From Chrysogorgia sp. JL179-B06 (taxonomy: Eukaryota; Cnidaria; Anthozoa; Scleralcyonacea; Chrysogorgiidae): a DNA stretch of 64,000 bases. Both the position numbers and the translations under genes were made by a program. Shown here one piece after another: positions 1 through 11,679 of the stretch. The stretch lies in assembly GCA_035772405.1 (NCBI GenBank), contig JAYKKM010000112.1:1912501-1976500 (forward strand), in the 5' to 3' direction. Each line of letters begins with the position of its first letter. The first letter of the stretch is position 1. The notes below the pieces were generated by a model. That model was not told the origin of the DNA and did not search any database. It was given only the letters and a program-made list of their open reading frames with translations.

Positions 1-182
1 GTTACAATAAGTTTACCAAGAGATTGATCTTGTGGGAAGAGCAACTTTGTTAAAAATATTAATGCCCAGCATAAAAACTAGAAGTACGTATTCGCACTTG
101 TTCTATTCCCCCTAGGGTTTCATCCTACCACTTGGGCGATTTTTCCATGACTGGTCCCCAGACCGCCCACGCCGTGTTTTAG

Positions 183-570
183 ATCACAATTTGCAAAAGA
201 CCGTTTCGTCGTAGACATTTTTTTAGTAATCTCGGCCAATATTAAACGGATTTAAATTTTGAAAACAGATTTGGAATTACCTAGTCTAAATACATAACAT
301 ACGTGTCTATTATATTATGAGAACGTGTAAACTATTCGTAAAAACCTGTTGTGTACTTAGAAATTAATCGTTAATCAGGCGGTCGCTGCGTCGTATATTA
401 ATTTGAACGTTATCTCTCACAATATTTAACCGTTTTCAATTCTAAAAACAGATTTGGAATTACCTAGTCCAAGTATACATAACATACGTGACTATTATAT
501 TACGCTTAAACGTGCATATACCCCTCGTAAAAACCTGCTTATGCAGTTCGTCAGATCACAAATCGCCATT
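183..570 (+). repeat. Dispersed repeat family, copy 1
   Basis: This stretch is clearly homologous, in the same orientation, to 52650-53012. Shared landmarks include the words TTTGGAATTACC, TCTATTATATTACG-like runs, CGTAAAAACC and GTTCGTCAGATCAC. Inside each copy the same block of about 190 bp occurs twice, so the element is an internal tandem duplication. No coding potential is seen. Both copies end beside a strong hairpin, but the two hairpins have different sequences (585-676 here, 53034-53158 there). The superfamily is not recognised. Confidence 0.7.
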
Positions 571-584
571 AAGTCTTTAGAAAG

Positions 585-676
585 ACTATTGTTGGCCTGA
601 CTGACGTTTTGACGGCCTCAGTGGCGGTCATCTTGAGAGTCAAAAGGCCGTCGAAACGTCAGTCACCAACAATAGT
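585..676. repeat. Short inverted repeat (hairpin)
   Basis: Arms of about 33 bp pair across a loop of about 25 bp. The left arm begins ACTATTGTTGG and the right arm ends CCAACAATAGT, with a few mismatches. The arms carry TGACGTTT(C/T)GACGG, which resembles the inner part of the hammerhead-associated foldbacks at 34.2 and 47.0 kb, but no CTGATGA core is present. Confidence 0.7.
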
Positions 677-1390
677 GTTTCACAAGACTACAACAACCTG
701 GACGATCACCTTTCACACATTTAAAAGTAAATTTCCAAATAATTTCTACTCAAGAGTTTAGTATAAACTTACATTTAGGAGTGTACTTTACAACCAACCG
801 AACTTTTCCTAGAAAATCACAGCAAAGGTTTGTATGTCAATAAAAAACAGTGGCGTAGCCAGCCGTACAAATTATCAGAGCAGTACCTGGGCACCACTCC
901 ATCACGCCGTGCATGAGGGAAGCCTGAGACCAGCGAGGGGGTTTGGAGGAGGGGCTGAGCATATCATTACCCCGCGGAAAATCGTGAAACTTTAGTGTCT
1001 CTGAAATGGCATTTCCACCATTTTGAGAAAGCAGAATATCTGTGATTTCGCAGTTCGCATAAAAAACGAGGACATGATAAAAATTTTCGGTTTGACAAAC
1101 TTTGTTCTTTATTCAGTGTCAAAAGGCTGGGAGTACGAGTTATATATAAAACATCAGACAATGAACCCTAGATGGTTATTGTTTAATATATGTAATAATA
1201 GTTTTAGTCAGGAAGGATGATCCATTCAGCAGGATTCACTGATATGTGAACACAGGCTTGGTATGGTGTTCTTTTCCGATAAATTACAAATAAATAAAAA
1301 CATACTTGAAATACAATGGCATCACGCACTTATAATGATGATCAATACAAATATCGTCCTTTGGCTATGCACGTGTGCTTGCCAAAATTC
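677..1390. other. Non-coding stretch, old repeat debris
   Basis: No convincing gene is seen. The word GTGGCGTAGCCAG near 850 and the segment near 1000 (TCTCTGAAATGGCATTTCC) resemble other places in the window (near 27470), so this is probably degraded dispersed repeat. Small ORFs on both strands have no domain or splice context. Confidence 0.4.
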
Positions 1391-1621
1391 CTGAGTAAAA
1401 TTATAATATATCTTGCATGTCAACCGAAAATTTCATCTTCATGGACGTTTTTGCTGTTAAAGTTATACGATGTCTTGACACAACTGCCTTTTTTGTGGCA
1501 AGTAACAAAAGAAAACTGGTTTGGAATGCCGCTTGTGACATCACATCCGATAACTTTAACAGCAAAAAATCCGTGAAGATGAAATTTTCGGCTGACACGA
1601 TATATTATGATTTTACTCAAG
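1391..1621. mobile_element. MITE-like inverted repeat
   Basis: Two arms of about 70 bp (1391-1466 and 1550-1621) are imperfect reverse complements, sharing AAAATTTCATCTTCATGGA-type and GTTAAAGTTAT-type words. The sequence just beyond the right arm (TATGTAAAATACCC, then CACTTTAA) matches the end of the TTAA-flanked MITE at 17025-17456, so this is a related, degraded copy. Overlapping ORFs on both strands are by-products of the palindrome. Confidence 0.65.
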
Positions 1622-2043
1622 AAGACCCAAATATTATGGATATGTAAAATACCCAAACGTGAGATAGACACTTTAATAAACCTAAAACAAAGCATTTGTT
1701 CACGGTGAGGCACGGTCTAACATAAATCACAGCTCATTTGTTAACCACTGTGAAGTTTGCAGAGTTTCCAGACCATATCTCAATTGACTATGATCTAAGT
1801 AGTTCAGTTTTATACTGTATACTGATCTATTCGAACAATCTTCATCAGAACTTCCTCAATTTGTGTGTAACAACAGACGATTTTCTCTTTCAGCTTTGAA
1901 CACGTCCTTAGTTTCAAATAGGAAAGCTCAGCATAATTAAAATTAAATATATACACGGTGTCTAACCGAAAACGCGGTCTGAATATTAAAATTTGTTTGA
2001 TATGTACATGTAAACGACCCTTATTTTATCTCACACTGTATGT

Positions 2044-2144
2044 ACTATTTACAACATGCTTATGTTGTATCCGATATACAAGCTCGATCTGAAGGCGAGA
2101 GATTGTATATCAGATACAACACGAACACAAATGTTGTAAATAGC
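2044..2144. repeat. Inverted repeat hairpin
   Basis: The left arm (starting ACTATTTACAACAT) and the right arm (ending ATGTTGTAAATAGCT) are complementary, as are the inner words TTGTATCCGATATACAA and TTGTATATCAGATACAA. The total is about 100 bp. It has no coding potential and is probably a small non-autonomous element. Confidence 0.6.
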
Positions 2145-2218
2145 TTAGGATACTCGTACATCTAAATGTTCATGTTTATCGACAATAATGAAGATTCAAG
2201 CTATTTTAGGCAAGTTAA

Positions 2219-4274
2219 GGCGGGGGTACACATGAAAATAGGCTGTATTTTCAAATAACTGTAATATCTACAATATTTACAATAACAATATAAAACTATA
2301 TATTGGTGAAAGCTTATGATTCACAGATTCTGAAAATCATGATCATTTTTTCCAAAAGTTGTTTGTAACCCAACACCGGCCGAGTAAGTTGGACACATGC
2401 TGTGCAAAACCAAGGCATGAATGAGAAAAGATATCTGGTTGTAAATTGCCAGAATTGTTAAAGTTATTGCAGTTCTAGGTAGTATGGGCATCATTGTCCG
2501 GGATGAGCATAGAACTTTTTTGTGTGATAAAAATAGCGGCCACAGCAGCACTTCAAATTTCACATACGTTTTACGGGGAACATATTCTACAATAAATTTA
2601 CTTCTAGACAAGATATGAAAAAGTTCTATGCTCATCCCACAAAACACCAATGGGAGAAAAAGCACAGAAAATTTCAGCTCATTTGATTAAATACTTTATG
2701 AGATATCCTTTCTCAACCGCAGAAAATCCGCGTTTCTAGAAAATCGACTTTAAAGTTAGTGAACAACATTAAAAGTCAATAAATATAGTTTATATTGTAA
2801 TTCATGTGGCATTTGGAAACTAAAAGTTATCCCAGTTAACCAAAATATGCTGTCTTAGGTGCAGAACGCAATAAAACCATTTTTAGAGCAATCGGACTGT
2901 TATTTTAAAAGTTATCACTGTTTTGAGTGAGAAAAACACTTTTTCGAGAAAAAGTGTTTTTCTCCCAAATTTGACGCAAAAATGAAATTTGCTGAAAATT
3001 AAGGGGGGAGTTAACCTAAAAATGCTGACTTTTTTACAATGAATCCATCCAGGGCTTTTATGCAAACCATATAAAACTATAGGGATTAATACTGAAAATT
3101 TCAAGTCAATTGGTTAAATTCTTCTCAAGATATTCTTTCTCAAACACGCAGAAAGCACATTCTGAGAAAAATGGAGATAAAGTTAAAATATATATTCTAA
3201 AAAGGTTCTAAATGGTCAATGGCATTCCGCTTACATTAATGTTAGATGGAGAAGGCTCATTTTCGCACGCATAATACGAAGTTGTTTTAATTTTGTCAAT
3301 ATTTTATCAATATACAAGAGACGAACAGGGCTTTCAGAAATGGCGTGGAATGGTAAATCAGTAGTGAGTGCATGATTAAATGCGATGCTTTTGAATAGTA
3401 TCGCTATATATAGTATTTGGCATGGCTTAAAAACGCCGGCAAGCGATCGAGCTGATGCGAACTCGTCGCGAAGATGTGCCCTTCGGGAGTCACATATGAA
3501 GCAGGAGACATCTAACTGTTTACAATTAACAGATCCAATGATATTTTGGACCATTTATGCTATTTTAGACCATGCTCATAATCAGAGAATGAGATAGCCT
3601 GTGAGTGAGATTGCCAGGAGGGACACGACCTGCTTTTCAATTGCCATTACGACCCTAGTGCATTGTGGGATATATTTGGAAAATTGGACAGCACCAAACC
3701 AACCGTCCTACAAAACAACAAACCTATATAAGTCTCGGGGCAAGTCACCATTCAAACATTTCGAAATACTAGAGCCATACTTCAATACATCTATTTCACA
3801 TATATGAAGTTAAATTTACACATTTTTACTTGCCCCGAGACGGACTTAAAACCAGCCTCCCAATATTGCCACGACCGAGTGTCTCCAACGAAAAGGAAAA
3901 GACGACACGAATCGCGCAGTACTTATATCACACAGTTCTTCGTGTGAAAAGGATCGGGATCACGAGACTTTATGATGTCTTTACCCAGCTGGTTACCGAT
4001 AGTTAAGTCCTTTCAGGCTTTCATACAACAGAAACGTACAAATACGTCCTGCCACGAGAAGCCATTATGCTCTAGTGACCAAACAAGAACCTCGTTCCCA
4101 GTACCTTTCCCACGCGGTTTATCTAAACACTGAGGAAATCAAGGAGAAAACTGAATTTTTTCGAACGCTTCACAAATAAAATGCAATAGAGATAATTAAG
4201 TAGGCTTCAAAGATTTTAATTCTTCAAAAAAAAGAAAATTACCATTTGAGTCAAAATTCATGTGTACCCCCGCC
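2219..4274. mobile_element. TTAA-flanked DNA element, about 2.06 kb
   Basis: The element is bounded by TTAA at 2215-2218 and 4275-4278. Its termini are inverted: GGCGGGGGTACACATGAA on the left and the complement of GGCGGGGGTACACATGAA on the right. TTAA target duplications are typical of piggyBac and Kolobok superfamilies. Inside, a block of about 420 bp is partly duplicated (near 2700 and 3120, both with 'gatat.ctttctcaa'), and a small inverted pair (AGTCTCGGGGCAAGT, 3733 and 3828) occurs. No transposase is recognisable, so it is non-autonomous or decayed. Confidence 0.65.
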
Positions 4275-4701
4275 TTAATCGAAGTAAAAGTTTATGTAAA
4301 TCAGCAGAATTTTGATCCAGAGACACAACAACCGTCATGCAACTGATTTCCTTTGTCTTTTCTTCGTAAATTATTAATCAGTATTCTAAAATGATTTACT
4401 AAAAAAGCTTGTGTGAGTTGTGTATCTTTGGGATTATCATATCACTATAAACGTAACTATGCAGGTTTAGTATCATGGGGGTACACTCACACATACACAG
4501 TTTCATAATTTCGTGACATAATCCCAAATATATACAGACTTTTACAATAACGTCAAAGTGAGAATCATTTACATATTAAACAAATCTTAATATCTCAAGA
4601 ACAAAGTGAGATATGGAAGAGTTACAAACGTCAATCTTTATAATTTCTATATTTTTTTCAAGTAAGAGAGTTTCAATTGAATTCTTCACTGTATAAACAC
4701 T
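4275..4701. other. Non-coding AT-rich stretch
   Basis: No gene, tRNA or clear repeat is seen. It lies downstream of the last identified LIN7 exon and is probably LIN7 intron 7 or 3' flank. Confidence 0.4.
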
Positions 4702-4705
4702 TTAA

Positions 4706-5394
4706 AGTGCCTATACAGCCCTATCGTTTTTTAGTTATCTGTATAGAGGATCAAAAAATAGCTGATAAGTTATTTTGCAGTTTTTGATTTGGACTTTTCG
4801 TTTAGAAGATATTTTGCATCCAAATTAAGAAATGTAAGCAAATTCCGATTAAAAACCGAAAACGTATTTCTGCCAATTCTGGAGTCTGGAAACTAGGTTG
4901 TGACGTCATTTAAGAGATGAGTCCAGGATCTTCCCAGCTTCGTAGACAAACGAGCTCGATTCCCAGATTATACTATAAAATATATCGTTTATGTTGAACT
5001 ATTCAATCATGCCAGACAGATACGCAGTGTATGGATGTTCCAATGAAGCGAAGTTTAAAGAAAAATATCTGTCCATCGTATTCTTTACTTGAACGATACT
5101 TTACTTGCACGATTCCTTACTTCAACGATACGCGGATGAATGTCACATAGAGATCTTGCAGTGTGTTTAATACAAGTTCCTCAAGGCAAAACACACATTC
5201 GTATCTTAAATGAGTCACAGTGTGGCTCGTTCCAGGCCTTTCTAATTTGCGGCTTTTTTATATAAATAGCAATGTATAAAGAATGATATCTTCCAAACGA
5301 AAAGTTCAAATCAAAAACTGTAAATTAACTAATATCAGCTACTTTTTCATCCTCTATACAGATAACTAAAAAACGAAAGGGCTGTATAAACACT
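4706..5394. mobile_element. TTAA-flanked element with THAP-like remnant (Kolobok-like)
   Basis: The element is flanked by TTAA at 4702-4705 and 5395-5398. It has inverted termini of about 75 bp: left AGTGCCTATACAGCCCTATCG-like, right complement AGTGTTTATACAGCCCTTTCG-like, followed on both sides by TTTTTTAGTTATCTGTATAGAGGAT-like sequence. The middle holds a short THAP-like reading frame (5009-5092). Kolobok transposons use TTAA targets and often carry THAP domains, so that assignment is inferred. The same terminal word (TTAAAGTGC) recurs at 17025, 54182 and 62981. It sits about 55 bp past LIN7 exon 7. Confidence 0.6.
5009..5092 (+). pseudogene. THAP-domain-like N-terminal fragment
   Basis: Twenty-seven codons start MPDRYAVYGCSNEAKF and end at a TGA. 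The pattern of an initiator Met, then a G-C-S/x-N word about ten residues in, is typical of the start of THAP zinc fingers (C2CH). Here the usual first cysteine before the VYGC word is missing and the reading frame stops early. It lies between the inverted termini of a TTAA-flanked element, consistent with decayed transposase. It is too short for certainty. Confidence 0.35.
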
Positions 5395-5448
5395 TTAACA
5401 CTCAATAAATGAGAAAAACTAATAAGAGAAAAACTAATGTTGTTTTAC

Positions 5449-5503
5449 CTTCAGCAGCTTTGAGAAGGTCAACAGCTTTTTCATGGTTTTCACCTTCAAC
5501 ACT
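5449..5503 (-). CDS. lin7: LIN7 exon 7 (PDZ, part 3)
   Basis: The acceptor TTCTTTAG precedes 5503 and the donor GTAAAA follows 5449. The 55 bp encode SVEGENHEKAVDLLKAAE plus one base of the next glycine codon. LIN7 proteins read VSVEGE-HEKAVELLKAA here, which is the second helix of the PDZ domain that lines the peptide groove. Phase matches exon 6 exactly. The downstream exon or exons (final PDZ strand and basic C-tail) are not found in 1-5448 and probably lie outside the window. Confidence 0.93.
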
Positions 5504-5800
5504 CTAAAGAATAAAAAAGAGATTAAGAATATATTAAGATCGTAAACGACATTGACAACAAAAAATAAGTAGCTTTTACATCTACATCAAAATATCTGAA
5601 ATATTCTAAATAACTGGAATATCGTAGTTTCACGATATAGAAATGTTCGTAAAACGTATTAAAAATAATTACTAAAAAATAAGATTCTAAGCGTTATTTT
5701 TGTAATTCCTATTATAACAAAAACTGGACAATACATGGCTTTAGCACAACAATACGAAATAGAACGGTTACCAGCGAATGACGTCACGGTCATATTCAAA

Positions 5801-5895
5801 ATGGCGGACCAAGTAGCTGTTTTTAGATGGTTTATTCAACTTTTACAATATGTTACGAGCATTTTTATAGCGCAAAACTACTATATTCAGGCTAC
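5801..5895 (+). CDS. Possible first coding exon nested in LIN7 intron 6 (weak)
   Basis: An ATG in good context (AAAATGGCGG) opens 31 codons (MADQVAVFRWFIQLLQY...) and then meets a consensus donor, GTAAGT, at 5896. A CRE-like TGACGTCA lies about 20 bp upstream. The peptide is hydrophobic and aromatic-rich and is not recognised. No second exon was found. Words such as ATGGCGGCC occur in several MITEs of this window, so this may be repeat-derived. Confidence 0.2.
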
Positions 5896-5995
5896 GTAAG
5901 TCATATACTTCGATATACATGTATTTTCGGGAAGATTTTTTCTAAACAGGTATGTTCGAAGCTGAAAGCAAACTCTCTTCGTGTTTCACTGTACA

Positions 5996-8900
5996 ATCAC
6001 TTGAATCAATATCATCAAGAACAACAAGACACTAACTAATCTTACCACTCCATTCACTTTAATCAATATCATTAAGAACAACAAACTAACTAATCTTACC
6101 ACTTCATTCACTTTAATCAATATCATTAAGAACAACAACAAACTAACTAATCTTACCACTTCATTCACTTTAATCAATATCATTAAGAACAACAACAAAC
6201 TAACTAAACTTACCACTTCATTCACTTTAATCAATATCATTAAGAACAACAACAAACTAACTAATCTTACCACTTCATTCACTTTAATCAATATAATTAA
6301 GAACAACAACAAACTAACTAATCTTACCACTTCATTCACTTTAATCAATATCATTAAGAACAACAACAAGCTAACTAAACTTACCACTTCATTCACTTTA
6401 ATCAATATCATGAAGAACAACAACAAACTAACTAAACTTACCACTTTATTCACTTTAATCAATATCATTAAGAACAACAACAAACTAACTAATCTTACCA
6501 CTTCATTCACTTGAATCAATATCATGAAGAACAACAACAAACTAACTAATCTTACCACTTCATTCACTTTAATCAATATCATTAAGAACAACAACAAACT
6601 AACTAATCTTACCATTTCATTCACTTTAATCAATATCATTAAGAACAACAACAAGCTAACTAATCTTACCACTTTATTCACTTTAATCAATATCATGAAG
6701 AACAATAACAAACTAACTAATCTTACCACTTCATTCACTTGAATCAATATCATTAAGAACAACAACAAACTAACTAATCTTACCACTTCATTCACTTTAA
6801 TCAATATCATTAAGAACAACAACAAACTAACTAAACTTACCACTTTATTCACTTTAATCAATATCATTAAGAACAACAACAAACTAACTAATCTTACCAC
6901 TTCATTCACTTTAATCAATATCATTAAGAACAACAACAAACTAACTAAACTTACCACTTCATTCACTTGAATCAATATCATGAAGAACAACAACAAACTA
7001 ACTAAACTTACCACTTCATTCACTTTAATCAATATCATTAAGAACAACAACAAACTAACTAAACTTACCACTTCATTCACTTTAATCAACATCATTAAGA
7101 ACAACAACAAGCTAACTAAACTTACCACTTCATTCACTTGAATCAATATCATTAAGAACAACAACAAACTAACTAATCTTACCACTTCATTCACTTTAAT
7201 AAATATCATCAAGAACAACAACAAACTAACTAATCTTACCACTTCATTCACTTTAATCAATATCATGAAGAACAATAACAAACTAACTAAACTTACCACT
7301 TCATTCACTTTAATCAATATCATTAAGAACAACAACAAACTAACTAATCTTACCACTTCATTCACTTTAATCAATATCATTAAGAACAATAACAAACTAA
7401 CTAAATTTACCACTTCATTCACTTTAATCAATATCATTAAGAACAACAACAAACTAACTAAACTTACCACTTCATTCACTTCAATCAACATCATTAAGAA
7501 CAACAACAAACTAACTAAACTTACCACTTCATTCACTTTAATCAATATCATTAAGAACAACAACAAACTAACTAATCTTACCACTTCATTCACTTTAATC
7601 AATATCATTAAGAACAATAACAAACTAACTAAACTTACCACTTCATTCACTTTAATCAATATCATTAACAACAACAACAAACTAACTAATCTTACCACTT
7701 CATTCACTTTAATCAATATCATTAAGAACAACAACAAGCTAACTAAACTTACCACTTCATTCACTTTAATCAATATCATTAAGAACAACAACAAACTAAC
7801 TAATCTTACCACTTCATTCACTTTAATCAATATCATTAAGAACAACAACAAGCTAACTAAACTTACCACTTCATTCACTTAAATCAATATCATTAAGAAC
7901 AACAACAAACTAACTAATCTTACCACTTCATTCACTTTAATCAATATCACGAAGAACAACAACAAACTAACTAATCTTACCACTTCATTCACTTTAATCA
8001 ATATCATGAAGAACAATAACAAACTAACTAAACTTACCACTTCATTCACTTTAATCAATATCATTAAGAACAACAACAAACTAACTAATCTTACCACTTC
8101 ATTCACTTTAATCAATATCATTAAGAACAATAACAATCTAACTAAATTTACCACTTCATTGACTTTAATCAATATCATTAAGAACAACAACAAACTAACT
8201 AAACTTACCACTTCATTCACTTTAATCAATATCATTAAGAACAGCAACAAACTAACTAAACTTACCACTTTATTCACTTTAATCAATATCATTAAGAACA
8301 ACAACAAACTAACTAAACTTACCACTTCATTCACTTCAATCAACATCATTAAGAACAACAACAAACTAACTAAACTTACCACTTCATTCACTTTAATCAA
8401 TATCATTAAGAACAACAACAAACAAACTAATCTTACCACTTCATTCACTTTAATCAATATCATTAAGAACAATAACAAACTAACTAAACTTACCACTTCA
8501 TTCACTTTAATCAACATCATTAAGAACAACAACAAACTACTAAACTTACCACTTCATTCACTTTAATCAATATCATTAACAACAACAACAAACTAACTAA
8601 TCTTACCACTTCATTCACTTTAATCAATATCATTAAGAACAACAACAAGCTAACTAAACTTACCACTTCATTCACTTTAATCAATATCATTAAGAACAAC
8701 AACAAACTAACTAATCTTACCACTTCATTCACTTTAATCAATATCATTAAGAACAACAACAAGCTAACTAAACTTACCACTTCATTCACTTTAATCAATA
8801 TCATTAAGAACAACAACAAACTAACTAATCTTACCACTTCATTCACTTGAATCAATATCATGAAGAACAACAACAAACTAACTAATCTTACCACTTCATT

Positions 8901-11642
8901 CACTTTAATCAATATCATGAAGAACAACAACAAACTAACTAAACTTACCACTTCATTCACTTAAATCAATATCATTAAGAACAACAACAAACTAACTAAT
9001 CTTACCACTTCATTCACTTTAATCAATATCATGAAGAACAATAACAAACTAACTAATCTTACCACTTCATTCACTTTAATCAATATCATTAAGAACAATA
9101 ACAAGCTAACTAATCTTACCACTTCATTCACTTCAATCAATATCATGAAGAACAACAACAAGCTAACTAAACTTACCACTTCATTCACTTTAATCAATAT
9201 CATTAAGAACAACAACAAACTAACTAATCTTACCACTTCATTCACTTTAATCAATATCATTAAGAACAACAACAAGCTAACTAAACTTACCACTTCATTC
9301 ACTTTAATCAATATCATTAAGAACAACAACAAACTAACTAATCTTACCACTTCATTCACTTGAATCAATATCATGAAGAACAACAACAAACTAACTAATC
9401 TTACCACTTCATTCACTTTAATCAATATCATGAAGAACAACAACAAACTAACTAAACTTACTACTTCATTCACTTAAATCAATATCATTAAGAACAACAA
9501 CAAACTAACTAATCTTACCACTTCATTCACTTTAATCAATATCATGAAGAACAATAACAAACTAACTAATCTTACCACTTCATTCACTTTAATCAATATC
9601 ATTAAGAACAATAACAAGCTAACTAATCTTACCACTTCATTCACTTCAATCAATATCATGAAGAACAATAACAAGCTAACTAATCTTACCACTTCATTCA
9701 CTTGAATCAATATCATTAAGAACAACAACAAACTAACTAAACTTACCACTTCATTCACTTTAATCAATATCATTAAGAACAACAACAAACTAACTAATCT
9801 TACCACTTCATTCACTTTAATCAACGTCATTAAGAACAACAACAAACTAACTAATCTTACCACTTCATTCACTTTAATGAACATCATTAAGAACAACAAC
9901 AATCTAACTAAACTTACCACTCCATTCACTTTAATCAATATCATTAAGAACAACAACAAACTAACTAAACTTACCACTTCATTCACTTTAATCAATATCA
10001 TGAAGAACAATAACAAGCTAACTAAACTTACCACTTCATTCACGTTAATCAATATCATTAAGAACAACAACAAACTAACTAAACTTACCACTTCATTCAC
10101 TTTAATCAATATCATGAAGAACAATAACAAACTAACTAATCTTACCACTTCATTCACTTGAATCAATATCATTAAGAACAACAACAAACTAACTAAACTT
10201 ACCACTTCATTCACTTTAATCAATATCATGAAGAACAATAACAAGCTAACTAAACTTACCACTTCATTCACTTTAATCAATATCATTAAGAACAACAACA
10301 AACTAACTAATCTTACCACTTCATTCACTTTAATCAACATCATTAAGAACAACAACAAACTAACTAATCTTACCACTTCATTCACTTTAATCAACATTAA
10401 GAACAACAACAAACTAACTAAACTTACCACTCCATTCACTTTAATCAATATCATTAAGAACAACAACAAACTAACTAAACTTACCACTTCATTCACTTTA
10501 ATCAATATCATTAAGAACAACAACAAACTAACTAATCTTACCACTTCATTCACTTTAATCAATATCATTAAGAACAACAACAAACTAACCAAACTTACCA
10601 CTTCATTCACTTTAATCAATATCATGAAGAACAATAACAAACTAACTAATCTTACCACTTCATTCACTTTAATCAATATCATTAAGAACAATAACAAGCT
10701 AACTAATCTTACCACTTCATTCACTTTAATCAATATCATGAAGAACAATAACAAGCTAACTAAACTTACCACTTCATTCACGTTAATCAATATCATTAAG
10801 AACAACAACAAACTAACCAAACTTACCACTTCATTCACTTTAATCAATATCATTAAGAACAACAACAAACTAACTAATCTTACCACTTCATTCACTTTAA
10901 TCAATATCATTAAGAACAACAACAAACTAACTAATCTTACCACTTCATTCACTTTAATCAATATCATGAAGAACAACAACAAACTAACTAATCTTACCAC
11001 TTCATTAACTTTAATATCATTAAGAACAACAACAAACTAACTAATCTTACCACTTCATTCACTTTAATCAATATCATTAAGAACAACAACAAACTAACTA
11101 ATCTTACCACTTCATTCACTTTAATCAATATCATTAAGAACAACAACAAACTAACTAATCTTACCACTTCATTCACTTTAATCAATATCATTAAGAACAA
11201 CAACAAACTAACTAATCTTACCACTTCATTCACTTTAATGAATATCATGAAGAACAACAACAAACTAACTAATCTTACCACTTCGTTCACTTTAATCAAT
11301 ATCATTAAGAACAACAACAAACTAACTAATCTTACCACTTCATTCACTTTAATCAATATCATGAAGAACAACAACAAACTAACTAATCTTACCACTTCAT
11401 TCACTTTAATCAATATCATGAAGAACAACAACAAACTAACTAATCTTACCACTTCATTCACTTTAATCAATATCATTAAGAAGTAAGAACAACAACAAAC
11501 TAGCTAATCTTACCACTTCATTCACTTTAATCAATATCATAAAGAAGTAAGAACAACAATAAACTAACTAAACTTACCACTTCATTCACTTGAATCAATA
11601 TCATTAAGAACAATAACAAACTAAACTTACCACTCCATTCAC
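5996..11642 (-). repeat. 57-bp minisatellite filling LIN7 intron 6
   Basis: About 99 tandem copies of a 57-bp unit (19 codons) run with few indels through nearly all of the 6.1 kb intron. Read on the gene strand, each unit contains GTGAATGAAGTG followed by GTAAG(A/T)TTAG, which is the last 12 bases of exon 6 (GTGAATGGAGTG) and its 5' splice site. Unit variants differ at GTAAGA or GTAAGT and at TTAATGA or TTCATGA. Larger blocks are also duplicated (see 8448-9473). Because 57 is divisible by 3 the array is open for long stretches on both strands (for example 5986-7878 minus). These are not proteins. Confidence 0.97.
8448..9473 (-). repeat. Higher-order duplication of nine minisatellite units
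   Basis: The reading frames ending at 8960 and at 9473 on the minus strand start with the same series of variant units, and the two positions are 513 bp apart, which is nine 57-bp units. The two blocks share their variant order (a FFMILIK unit, then FFMILIQ, then FLMILIK), so a nine-unit block was duplicated after the variants arose. Exact borders need an alignment. Confidence 0.7.
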
Positions 11643-11679
11643 AGAAAGTAGCTGGTCACCACGTTTCAAAGAACCGTGT
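11631..11679 (-). CDS. lin7: LIN7 exon 6 (PDZ, part 2)
   Basis: The acceptor TTTTTAG lies at 11680-11686 and the donor GTAAGT starts at 11630. The 49 bp finish an arginine codon and encode HGSLKRGDQLLSVNGV, matching the very conserved HGGLKRGDQLLSVNGV of LIN7 PDZ domains. The last 12 coding bases are themselves the first, coding copy of the 57-bp repeat unit that then fills intron 6. Reading past the true donor gives a TAA after eight codons, so failure to splice here would truncate the protein. Confidence 0.97.

Noticed and set aside
1..5448. Final LIN7 exon (last PDZ strand and basic C-tail)
   Set aside because: I looked on the minus strand for a sequence like VKLVVRYTP...LEEME and did not find one; it is probably outside the window.
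5986..11476. Long ORFs of hundreds of codons with a 19-residue repeat (VNEVV...LLLF)
   Set aside because: They come from the 57-bp intronic minisatellite, whose period is divisible by three. Frames are open on both strands and no start, splice or domain evidence supports a protein.
5996..11642. Resemblance of the array to a CRISPR locus
   Set aside because: There are no unique spacers; whole units repeat directly, the host is eukaryotic and the unit is explained by exon-intron duplication.
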